Shown here: piece after piece, positions 41,099 through 47,634 of the stretch
Numbering within the stretch: position 1 is the stretch's first letter
Layout: each line of letters begins with the position of its first letter
Origin: Clostridia bacterium
GTDB taxonomy: Bacteria; Bacillota; Clostridia; Christensenellales; Borkfalkiaceae
Length of the DNA stretch: 47,634 nt
Direction: 5' to 3'
Assembly (NCBI GenBank): GCA_900770185.1
Contig: CAAGJM010000038.1
Span: forward strand, 1 to 47,634
Program-made: the position numbers and the translations under genes
The notes under the pieces: generated by a model
Databases searched by the model: none
Told to the model about the DNA's origin: nothing
What the model saw: only the letters and a program-made list of their open reading frames with translations

Positions 41099-41396
41099 GA
41101 CGAGGAGGAGCAATCAGTTATGAGTTAGCGGTTTTGGGAATTAGCGCCGTTTTAGGCAAGACAGTTGCCCGCCGCTGTACTTTTTGTACCGCAAGCGGCG
41201 ACTAACGCATAAAGCATAATTACCCCGTGACGACGAGGAGGAGCAATCAGTTATGAGTAGAATTTTTGCCGAATTAAAATCGCGTTTAGGCGAGGCAAAC
41301 GCCCGAAGCCGTACTTACCGTACCGCGAGCGGCGTTTAACAAAGCATAAACCGATTTGAAACGGCAAAAAACTACGATATAACTGATTGCGACGAC
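41099..41396. repeat. Tandem pair of palindromic elements, locus 3
   Basis: Units start at 41099 and 41229. The second unit folds on itself over its length. GCAATCAGTTAT (41243-41254) pairs with ATAACTGATTGC (41379-41390), TTTTTGCCG with CGGCAAAAA, and TTAAAATCG with CGATTTGAA. Inside is the core AAACGCC / GCCGTAC / TTACC / GTACCGC / GGCGTTT (41297-41337). It ends GACGAC exactly one base before the stop codon of the next gene. Confidence 0.85.
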
Positions 41397-43007
41397 TTAT
41401 TCGTTCCAACTTAGGTTGTAGCGCGAGCCGTTATATTCACTCGTCCACTTAAACTTTTTGGTTGTTTTGCCGTCAGCGGAAACAAACTCGTCGGGCGTGG
41501 CGTTTTTGTCGTAATTTTTAATAGTATAACGCTCGGTCCCCTTATCGGCAATCTTAAAAATTTCGTTAATGCGCTTCATTTCGTCGCCGCTTAAAATGTG
41601 CGGGGTGACGGAAGCAAGGGTTGTGACGCCCGTTAAAGCGCACATTTCAAGATAATCAAGGTTCACACTCGCGCCGACGTTTTCGGTAAACGCCGCGCAA
41701 TCGGGGTCTACGTTATAAAAAGAGTTGTTAAGCGGCAGGCGCATCATGCTGTTCACGCCGTGGCGCACAGTCCACTCGAAGCTTCTGCCGCTCGTATCGT
41801 CGCCCACGCGGTAAAGGGAATGTATGCCCGCGGTCAAATGGCTTATGGTGTTGCATCCGATAACGTCGGTCAACACACCTTTTTGCACCGTTTTATATAA
41901 ATTTTTAATCACGGTTGCAAGTGGTTTTGTTCTGTCGAAAAACTTTCTGTCGTTTGTAAGACATACGTCCACACTCGATTTAAACGGCGCTATCCCCGTT
42001 ATATCCATGGTTGAAAAATCGTGCTTTATAAGGTCGAAGCCGTAACCACGGATAAGCTGCGCGTCGCAGAAAACTTTTTCTAACGTGTAGGGATGGGTGG
42101 GGTCTAAAATATATCCGCCGTTAAGGGTTGCGAGTTTCGCCGCTTCGGGCGCGTTTGATTTATCGAGCAACGGTCTGAACCAAATGCCCGCTTTCGCGCC
42201 GCGCGCGTGTATGTCCGCCACAGTGTCCGCCATGTTTTTAAACCCGTCGTTCGCTACCCACGGCCCGCCTATGTAGGCATTATCGCCGAAGGTGCGGTTT
42301 ATTTGCCAGCCGTCGTCTATTATCATATACGGGCGGTTTTTAACGCCGTTCGTCATCTCGATAAGATAGTCCGTTTCAGTTCTGACCGTTTCGCGCGTGA
42401 TTTTGCCGTACGCCCAGTACCAGTTGTTCACGCCGAACACCGGGGTTTTGGGGAGAACGGGGGTTTCGCACATCATTTTCGCAAATTTCGCCGCAACCGC
42501 GTAACTGTCTTCGCCCGCCGCGCCGAAATATTCGACCACTTCGCAGGCAACGATAGGCTCTTTTAAGTCCGCGCCGCCCGCCCCGCAAGTAAGGTTTATA
42601 AAAAGCGTCACACCGTCGCTGTCCAAACCCCAGAAGCAAAACGCGTCCGCGCCCGTTTTTACGCCGTAGCAAAAGGTCGTATCGCCCTCTTTTGCGTACA
42701 AATACCATGGTAAAATGCGGCAATTCATTCGGCTGCGCCACTCTATATAGGTGTTTTGCCCCGACCTTTCCCACGTGTCGCCGAACACTTTATCGACGGC
42801 GGAAAAATCGCCGTTAAACCTTAGTTTTAAAAACTTAACGGGGCTTCCGCTCGGATAAACAACGACTTTTGCCGAGTTTTTTCCGACGATATAGTCGAAT
42901 TTTACGGGGTTGTCGCACGAATTCGCCCGCTCTTCGAAGCGGAAGGGGGAATTATCCGTCGCGCCGACGGAATAATCGGGCTTTCTAAGTAAAGTTACCT
43001 GTTCCAT
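41397..43007 (-). CDS. Clan GH-D glycosidase (GH36/GH27-like alpha-galactosidase)
   Basis: This 536-residue protein has no signal peptide. A beta-sandwich N-terminal domain leads to a barrel with MIIDDGWQ (228-235) and AGIWFRPLLD. The likely nucleophile is D330 in DLIKHDFSTMDITG. The acid/base candidates are D403/D404 in RVGDDTSGRS. The divergence from the first GH36-like protein suggests a different substrate, perhaps a capped or N-acetylated alpha-galactoside. AGGAGAGC precedes the ATG. A palindromic element directly touches its stop codon. Confidence 0.82.
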   Translation of the reverse strand: MEQVTLLRKPDYSVGATDNSPFRFEERANSCDNPVKFDYIVGKNSAKVVVYPSGSPVKFLKLRFNGDFSAVDKVFGDTWERSGQNTYIEWRSRMNCRILPWYLYAKEGDTTFCYGVKTGADAFCFWGLDSDGVTLFINLTCGAGGADLKEPIVACEVVEYFGAAGEDSYAVAAKFAKMMCETPVLPKTPVFGVNNWYWAYGKITRETVRTETDYLIEMTNGVKNRPYMIIDDGWQINRTFGDNAYIGGPWVANDGFKNMADTVADIHARGAKAGIWFRPLLDKSNAPEAAKLATLNGGYILDPTHPYTLEKVFCDAQLIRGYGFDLIKHDFSTMDITGIAPFKSSVDVCLTNDRKFFDRTKPLATVIKNLYKTVQKGVLTDVIGCNTISHLTAGIHSLYRVGDDTSGRSFEWTVRHGVNSMMRLPLNNSFYNVDPDCAAFTENVGASVNLDYLEMCALTGVTTLASVTPHILSGDEMKRINEIFKIADKGTERYTIKNYDKNATPDEFVSADGKTTKKFKWTSEYNGSRYNLSWNE

Positions 43008-43598
43008 TTGCTCTCCTAAATTATATTTGTTTTTTGATTATATGAAAATATCCAGTTTTAATATTTTTTTAAAGACCAGATTTGAATTAAGTTAAGTAGT
43101 TAGCGGATAGTGATTAGCGGTTAGAATACGACGCCCTTTGCCCCGCTTGTTAAAGGGGGTGTTTTCGCGTTTTGCGAAAACGGGGGGATTGGCTGATTCT
43201 AAATAATAATTATCCGTTATAAGCGGAAGGAGCAAGCCCCTTCCCTACGTTAAGTTTACAAGTCCCGTTATACCCCGCCCGCGTTTAAATCAGCCTTCAT
43301 TTCCACGAGATATTTCGCTACGCTCAATATGACACCGTCATTCTGAACGCGTCGCGTGAAGAAGTCTTACGCGGAAGCGGCAGCCGTCGGCTGCTTTTTG
43401 TAAGTCCGCCCGCTGTTTAAACATATTTTAAATTATTTTACCACACCGCGGCAGAGTTTACAAAGGGTTTTATAAAATACCCGCAAATTTTAATAAAACG
43501 CTTAAACACCCTTAAATAGTGCGAATTAAAGATATAATTTGCCTTGTCCGCCTTAGCCGTTCGCAGAAAATTGTTGCAAACGATCATTTCAGGTGCAT
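43008..43598. other. Non-coding repeat-rich stretch
   Basis: It contains, in order: a TTTTCGC..GCGAAAA hairpin inside a repeat shared with 35.16-35.23 kb, the GGAAGGAGC..CCCCTTCC repeat (about 43216-43282), and a CACGAGAT..TGACA plus CATTCTGAACGCG repeat (about 43306-43373). A terminator-like GCAGCC-GTC-GGCTGC with TTTTT follows near 43383-43402. TATAAT near 43538 is a possible -10 for the following leader, but its -35 is poor. Confidence 0.55.
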
Positions 43599-43812
43599 GC
43601 TAAACTAACTTAACAAAGCGGACGAATTCTATCCGTTTTTAATCGGGTATTTTTGTACCCTTTTTTGGGTATTCTTCAATAGAGTGCATTTGATAAAATG
43701 CAAATTCCAACTATTGGAGAATCGGATGAGAGTCCGTTCCTCTTTTAGGTTAGTTTAGCGACGACGGAGTTTGCGTTTTTGTGCGGCGACTTCGTTGCCG
43801 CACTTTTTAATT
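43599..43812 (+). ncRNA. Structured leader with attenuator upstream of the Ig-like lipoprotein
   Basis: A 15-bp closing stem (GCTAAACTAACTTAA at 43599-43613 with TTAGGTTAGTTTAGC at 43745-43759, one G-U) encloses a series of hairpins: 43619-43635, 43645-43660, 43685-43702, 43706-43718 and 43723-43736. The hairpin 43645-43660 competes with 43656-43671, because the same TACCC can pair with either GGGTA. A terminator (GTGCGGCGAC-TTC-GTTGCCGCAC then TTTTT, 43781-43808) sits just before the ribosome-binding site. It resembles no riboswitch I can name. Confidence 0.55.
43781..43808 (+). terminator. Attenuator-like terminator in the lipoprotein leader
   Basis: A 10-bp stem with loop TTC followed by TTTTT, ending about 15 bases before the AGGGAG of the downstream gene. 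Confidence 0.75.
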
Positions 43813-43831
43813 GCACAAAAAGGGAGTTTAT

Positions 43832-45709
43832 ATGAAGAAATTTATCACTTTCGTTTTGGCGGTCTGTTTGTCCGCTACGTGTGCCTTTTCGCTTACCGCT
43901 TGCGGCGGAACGAGCGGCACGGGCGGCGGAACTAATAACAGCACGAGCGGCGGAAGCAATAACGGCGCAGGCGGAAACCAAGGCGACACGAGCGGCGGCG
44001 AAACGGGCGGCAAAATCACACCGATTGCCGTTACGGCCGTCGAACTTAACGTAACCGAAAAGACCTTGACGGTTGACGATACTTTTACGCTTATAGCAAC
44101 AGTCAAACCCGCGAACGCAGAGAATAAAACAATTTTATGGTCGTCGTCCGACGGTAACGTTGCGACCGTTTCCTATAAAGGTTTAGTTACCTCCGTTGCC
44201 CCGGGTACGGCGGATATAACCGTAAAATCAAGCAGCGACGAGTCAAAAACCGCCGTTTGCCGCGTTACGGTAAACCCGAAACCCGTTCCCGCAACGGGTA
44301 TGACGCTCAACAAAACGTTTTTAAAATTATGGGTAGACGAAGAATATCAGCTTGAGCCCGTCTTTTCTCCCGAATACTCGATTAAAAGAGAAGTTGAATG
44401 GAGTTCCGAAGACCCCGAAGTCGTCACCGTTGACGAAAACGGCAGAGTTAAGGTATTGAAAAAGCGCAATACCGGCGAAGACGTAGCCGTCACCGCCACG
44501 ACAAAAGACGGCGAATTCAGCACAACGTGTTCAATCAGAACGCTTACGCCCGTCACCGAAATAAAATTCACCGACGAAAACTCTTCCGTGGAACTGCCGC
44601 TCGGCAGTTATATAGACGTTCCGTTCAGCGCAGAAGGCGACCTTAAATACGAGTTTAACATTGCCAGTTATAAAATCGAATTCGACGAACACTTAGTCGT
44701 TACCGAAGGCGAAGACCTTGTCGACGTATTTTGCTCCGGAATGGGTTCATGGGGCGGACAGCTGGGAATAACCGCCAAGGGCAAACTCGGCACGGCAAAA
44801 ATCGCGCTCGTCAACAATAAAGAAAACCCGACCGTCAAAGCGGAAATAACCGTAACGATAGTAAACCCCTATTTAACCGTCGGTCAAAAAGACGGCGAAA
44901 CGCGTTACGCAAACGTTCAAGAAGCCATTGACGCAACGACCGAAACGAATAACACCGTTTATCTGCACGGCTCTTTCACCGTAAACGAAACGATAAACGT
45001 AAGTAAAGGTTACGATATAACCATATTCGGTAACGACTACAACGGGTGTTACGTTTACGCGGGCGACGATTTTGCCTCCGAAAACTTAGTGAGCATATCC
45101 GGTAGCGGCAACGTAAAAATCGGCAACATATTTTTTATAGCCAACAAAAAGTGCCGCGTTATGAAAATAGACACCGATAAAACCGTAGAACTTATGTATA
45201 TGGCTATCGAGGACGGATTTATCGATAACGACGTTGACGTTGCCCCCGGCTTATTTATTACGGGGAAAGCAAACGTCGTGATGACGAATTGCACCATTGA
45301 AGATAACGCTTACGCCGACGAAACTTTAGAAGAAACCAACCCCGTGCGTTATTATTCCACCGACGTATGGGCAGGCTCGCAAACGACCGTGACTTTAGAA
45401 GACGGCTGCTGGGTCGATTGTATGGTTAAAAACGCCGACTATAACGGAAGTGAAAGCTCGATGGTAATTTTCAATAACGGCAAAAACGGCAGAATTTTGA
45501 ACTTATATTTACAGTACGACGAATTTTACGACACGGAAAACTCAATTACCGCCAAAGGCACGGGCGTTGCGGGTGCTGTTTTAAAACTCGTCAGCGGCAA
45601 AATCAGAAATTTGCATATTGCAGGCTTCGATAACAACATAACCGACTTTGAAGCCCCCGAAGCGGGATATATTTATCAGTCCGGCAAAAATAAAACGGAA
45701 ATCGCTTAA
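43832..45709 (+). CDS. Surface lipoprotein with bacterial Ig-like (Big2) domains
   Basis: This 625-residue protein starts at the ATG after AGGGAG (an ATG seven codons upstream is less likely). A signal peptide ends in the lipobox LTACGG. A Gly/Ser/Asn/Thr-rich linker of about 40 residues follows. Next come two Big2-type domains (about 58-145: NVTEKTLTVDDTFTLIATVK ... VAPGTADITVKS; about 150-240), then a C-terminal part of short repeating strands that looks like a right-handed beta-helix (about 350-600). It is probably an outward-facing adhesin or glycan-binding protein; the ligand is unknown. Expression seems controlled by a structured leader. Confidence 0.85.
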   Translation: MKKFITFVLAVCLSATCAFSLTACGGTSGTGGGTNNSTSGGSNNGAGGNQGDTSGGETGGKITPIAVTAVELNVTEKTLTVDDTFTLIATVKPANAENKTILWSSSDGNVATVSYKGLVTSVAPGTADITVKSSSDESKTAVCRVTVNPKPVPATGMTLNKTFLKLWVDEEYQLEPVFSPEYSIKREVEWSSEDPEVVTVDENGRVKVLKKRNTGEDVAVTATTKDGEFSTTCSIRTLTPVTEIKFTDENSSVELPLGSYIDVPFSAEGDLKYEFNIASYKIEFDEHLVVTEGEDLVDVFCSGMGSWGGQLGITAKGKLGTAKIALVNNKENPTVKAEITVTIVNPYLTVGQKDGETRYANVQEAIDATTETNNTVYLHGSFTVNETINVSKGYDITIFGNDYNGCYVYAGDDFASENLVSISGSGNVKIGNIFFIANKKCRVMKIDTDKTVELMYMAIEDGFIDNDVDVAPGLFITGKANVVMTNCTIEDNAYADETLEETNPVRYYSTDVWAGSQTTVTLEDGCWVDCMVKNADYNGSESSMVIFNNGKNGRILNLYLQYDEFYDTENSITAKGTGVAGAVLKLVSGKIRNLHIAGFDNNITDFEAPEAGYIYQSGKNKTEIA

Positions 45710-45750
45710 ATAATTTAAAATAAAAACCCGCTCGGCATTAAACCGCCGCA

Positions 45751-45831
45751 TTCGTTTCCACGAGACCCTTCGTTTCACTCAGGGTGACAGACTTCGATAC
45801 ACTGTCATTCTAAGGCTTAGCCGAAGAATCC
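45751..45831. repeat. Dispersed repeat pair (GAGACCCTTCG..AGGGTGACAG and CATTCTAAGGCTTAGCC)
   Basis: Two adjacent copies of intergenic repeat motifs seen elsewhere in the window. Spurious reading frames over them are not genes. Confidence 0.6.
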
Positions 45832-45901
45832 CCGCAAAAGCGGCAAACTACGCTTGCCTTTTGTAAGTCGCCGCGTAGGCGGTCGGCGACCTATCGGGTT
45901 C

Positions 45902-45958
45902 GCCGTTCCGCAAGCGGAACGGCATAAAAGAAGCAGTACCGTCGGTACTGCTTTTTTT
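45902..45958 (-). terminator. Two hairpins ending the tRNA transcript
   Basis: AGCAGTACC-GTC-GGTACTGCT (45932-45952), with flanking A and T runs, terminates transcription in either direction. A second perfect hairpin, GCCGTTCCGC-AA-GCGGAACGGC (45902-45923), follows on the minus strand. Confidence 0.8.
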
Positions 45959-45959
45959 A

Positions 45960-46035
<76 letters not shown>

Positions 46036-46067
46036 ATATTCAATACGGGGCGTTCAGCCCCGTATGA

Positions 46068-46143
46068 TGGTGATCCACCGGGGACTCGAACCCCGGACAA
46101 CCTGATTAAAAGTCAGGTGCTCTACCGCCTGAGCTAGTGGACC
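46068..46143 (-). tRNA. tRNA-Lys (anticodon TTT)
   Basis: This 76-nt gene includes an encoded CCA. The acceptor GGTCCAC pairs with GTGGATC (one G-U), and the anticodon loop is CTTTTAA. A stable hairpin ATACGGGG..CCCCGTAT separates it from tRNA-Lys(CTT) and may be a processing signal. Confidence 0.97.
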
Positions 46144-46157
46144 ATATTTAATTTTTT

Positions 46158-46232
46158 TGGCTGGGGTAGCAGGATTTGAACCTACGAATACCGGAATCAA
46201 AATCCGGTGCCTTACCGCTTGGCGATACCCCA
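46158..46232 (-). tRNA. tRNA-Gln (anticodon TTG)
   Basis: This 75-nt gene includes an encoded CCA. The acceptor TGGGGTA pairs with TACCCCA, with the unusual U1-A72 pair typical of Gln tRNA. The anticodon arm is CCGGA-TTTTGAT-TCCGG. Confidence 0.97.
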
Positions 46233-46241
46233 TTGTAATAG

Positions 46242-46318
46242 TGGGGCGAGAGATGGGAATCGAACCCACGACCTCCAGGACCACAATCTGGCGCTCCACC
46301 GATTGAGCTACTCTCGCC
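46242..46318 (-). tRNA. tRNA-His (anticodon GTG)
   Basis: This 77-nt gene includes an encoded CCA. The extra 5' G (position -1) opposite C73, the His identity element, is encoded. The anticodon loop is TTGTGGT. Confidence 0.97.
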
Positions 46319-46326
46319 ATACAATT

Positions 46327-46403
46327 TGGTGCGCCAGAAGGGACTCGAACCCCTGACACCCGCCTTAGAAGGGCGGTGCTCTATCCGGCTGAGCTACTGG
46401 CGC
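46327..46403 (-). tRNA. tRNA-Arg (anticodon TCT)
   Basis: This 77-nt gene includes an encoded CCA. The acceptor GCGCCAG pairs with CTGGCGC, and the anticodon arm is CCGCC-CTTCTAA-GGCGG. Confidence 0.97.
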
Positions 46404-46455
46404 ATAGTGTGTCGTTGGTGCGTTGACCCTTCTTTCGAGTGATTGAAAACAAAAG

Positions 46456-46529
46456 TGGAGCGGGTGATGGGAATCGGACCCACGCAACCAGCTTGGAAGG
46501 CTGGTGTTCTACCATTGAACTACACCCGC
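46456..46529 (-). tRNA. tRNA-Gly (anticodon TCC)
   Basis: This 74-nt gene includes an encoded CCA. The acceptor GCGGGTG pairs with CACCCGC, and the anticodon loop is CTTCCAA. It is first of the cluster, behind a consensus promoter. Confidence 0.97.
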
Positions 46530-46551
46530 ACTTCTTTCACAATGCTTAAAG

Positions 46552-46580
46552 ATTATACCAAAACGAAATTGCAATGTCAA
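46552..46580 (-). promoter_or_regulatory. Consensus SigA promoter for the tRNA cluster
   Basis: On the minus strand: TTGACA (46580-46575), a 17-bp spacer, TATAAT (46557-46552). Both hexamers are perfect, as expected for stable RNA genes. Confidence 0.92.
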
Positions 46581-47025
46581 ATAATTTTAAGTCTTTTTAA
46601 AAATTTTTAATTTCCGCACGGTTTTAAGTGTTTTTTTTAGTTAGGTTTATTTTAAAATAGAACGCGCTTCGCTAAATCCTTTGCTCATCGCACAGGATGA
46701 CGGCATGATAAATAATCATGCTCAACACATTAACTCAGTGAAGTGAAAAATCCTTACAAGCAAAGAAATCCCCTACTCGTCATGTTGGCGCAGCGAGTTA
46801 AAAACTTTGCTTGCAGGGAGTTTTTAACGACAACAAGTATAAGGCGATTGCATTTGTTGAAACAAATGCGAAAACGACAGTTTTACGCGTTAGCGTTAAT
46901 CGCCGAATAGCGTAGCGTTAGCGCAGTCGAAACATCCAGCCGTAAGGCGCAAATTATATGTAAAAGGCGCTTCGCTAAATCCTTCGCTCATCGCTCAGGA
47001 TGACGGTGAATAACGTAATCGTTGG
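46581..47025. other. Non-coding stretch with a direct repeat
   Basis: The motif GCGCTTCGCTAAATCCTT followed by GCTCATCGC and CAGGATGACGG occurs at 46664-46703 and again at 46967-47006, framing about 260 bases. Between them is a hairpin GCATTTGT..ACAAATGC (near 46850) and GC-rich palindromic bits. No gene is seen. Confidence 0.6.
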
Positions 47026-47301
47026 TTACCAATCTTTCATAAGGTCACGCCATTCGGGATTAAGCGTTTCTATTAGCGCAATCTTTTTCGCCCTATTCCA
47101 GCCTTTTAATTGTTTTTCACGTGCAATCGCTGCTTCCATAGAACTCGTTTCTTCAGCGTATACAAGTTTATATGCGTTATACTTTTCCGCAAAGCCGTCC
47201 GTTAGTTTAAATCGATGCTCAAACGTCCGACGCTCTAAATCGTTGGTTACGCCCGTATACAACACATGATTAGTATGGTTTGTAAGTATATAGACCCACA
47301 T
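47026..47301 (-). CDS. Small GIY-YIG nuclease-domain protein
   Basis: This 91-residue protein is essentially one GIY-YIG domain. The motif appears as VYILTN..VLYTGVTND (residues 3-20, with GIY and YIG replaced by VYI and YTG as in this subgroup), followed by Arg in LERRTFEH and the Glu-containing MEAAIAREKQLKGWNRAKK. It belongs to the YhbQ/URI-like group of single-domain proteins. The role is unclear; relatives are often found among repeats in metagenomic contigs. It ends in a repeat-rich region and is flanked upstream by a palindromic element. Confidence 0.9.
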   Translation of the reverse strand: MWVYILTNHTNHVLYTGVTNDLERRTFEHRFKLTDGFAEKYNAYKLVYAEETSSMEAAIAREKQLKGWNRAKKIALIETLNPEWRDLMKDW

Positions 47302-47373
47302 TTATTATCCTTTTTTATAATTTTTCGCTTGGCGGAACCCTTAACCCATCACTAACGATATGACGGGTTAGCG

Positions 47374-47475
47374 AAAAGGAGGAGCAATTTGTTATGAGTA
47401 GAATTTTTGCCGAATTAAAATTGTGTTTAGGCGAGGCAAACACCCGAAATTGTACTTGCTGTACAATGAGCGGTG
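47374..47475. repeat. Palindromic element, locus 4, cut off by MITE-B
   Basis: It starts AAAAGGAGGAGCAATTTG, then TTATGAGTAG as in locus 3. Its core is AAACACC / ATTGTAC / TTGCT / GTACAAT / GGTG (47438-47475). The final arm stops after GGTG instead of GGTGTTTAAC, where MITE-B begins. Confidence 0.8.
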
Positions 47476-47634
47476 AGCCGAGCGGGAACTGAACCCCGTC
47501 AAGCCTTAAAGCCGTCTTTTTTGCCCGTTTCGGCAAATCTTTGCTTGAAGTATTCGTATACATCTCGCGCAAATCTTTGCTAAAACCGCCTAAAAAATGC
47601 GGCTTTAAGGTGCCTTGGCATTTTAACGGCGATA
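47476..47634. repeat. MITE-B copy 2 (truncated by window end)
   Basis: It begins AGCCGAGCGGGAACTGAACC and then follows the left half of the copy at 31181, including CCCCGTCAAGCCTTAAAGCC. The right end is beyond the window. Confidence 0.75.

Noticed and set aside
40999..41205. 68-codon frame
   Set aside because: It is built from a dispersed TCGCTCAGGGTGACA repeat and a palindromic unit, with no Shine-Dalgarno.
41099..41396. Integron attC sites (imperfect palindromes next to stop codons, with GTTTAAC-like ends)
   Set aside because: No consistent GTTRRRY/RYYYAAC core pair, no cassette array and no integrase. The covarying two-stem plan with constant loops differs from attC.
43781..43808. Terminator of an upstream plus-strand gene
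   Set aside because: No plus-strand gene lies in the preceding 800 bases; it fits an attenuator in the lipoprotein leader.
46581..47025. Insertion sequence framed by the 40-bp direct repeats
   Set aside because: The repeats are copies of a widespread intergenic motif, and the 260 bases between hold no ORF or inverted ends.

Overview
The window looks like a chromosomal contig of an anaerobic, endospore-forming Firmicute, probably an uncultured gut member of the Clostridia. The evidence is a SpoIIE phosphatase, a three-gene GerA-type germination operon, EF-Ts, L13 and S9 genes in Firmicute-like arrangements, and a strong bias toward intracellular handling of host-type or plant-type galactosides and N-acetylgalactosamine. 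A placement near Christensenellales is only a guess. Both ends of the window lie inside dispersed repeats, as expected of an assembly broken at repeats.

From 0.8 to 15.9 kb, almost every gene is on the minus strand and housekeeping. Read in the direction of transcription they are rpsB, tsf and pyrH, then frr, uppS, cdsA, dxr and rseP, then two small zinc-ribbon membrane proteins, then ecfA1, ecfA2, ecfT, truA, rplM and rpsI. The normally continuous pyrH-frr junction is split by a plus-strand glycoside hydrolase (GH129/GH101-like) and a repeat cluster, and frr has its own promoter.

From 16 to 25 kb lie galK, then spoIIE (with Spo0A-box-like sites in its promoter), an unknown membrane protein, the gerA-type operon and a YjjG-type nucleotidase. 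From 25 to 31 kb lie a PutP symporter, an XRE regulator divergent from a small lipoprotein (with a perfect palindrome on the promoter), an OGG-like glycosylase, DegV and an MFS transporter.

From 31 to 43 kb is a sugar island: an AraC regulator divergent from a GH109-like alpha-N-acetylgalactosaminidase and an N-acetylhexosamine 1-kinase (NahK), plus two clan GH-D (GH36-like) glycosidases. The kinase would trap the GalNAc released in the cytoplasm, and the GH129-like gene and galK at distant loci fit the same diet. A redox protein, TcdA and a pyridoxal kinase lie between them.

From 43 to 47.6 kb there is a surface lipoprotein with bacterial Ig-like domains, preceded by a long, highly structured and apparently attenuated leader. 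It is followed by six minus-strand tRNA genes (Gly, Arg, His, Gln, Lys, Lys) behind a consensus promoter, and a GIY-YIG protein.

The most unusual content is in the intergenic DNA. A family of about 130-170 bp palindromic elements occurs as tandem pairs directly abutting stop codons. Their stems differ between copies with mostly compensatory changes, while the internal loops are constant. A second class with terminal inverted repeats and TA flanks (MITE-like) carries the same core hairpin. No transposase is present in the window. All functional statements are inferred from sequence reading; no database search was run.
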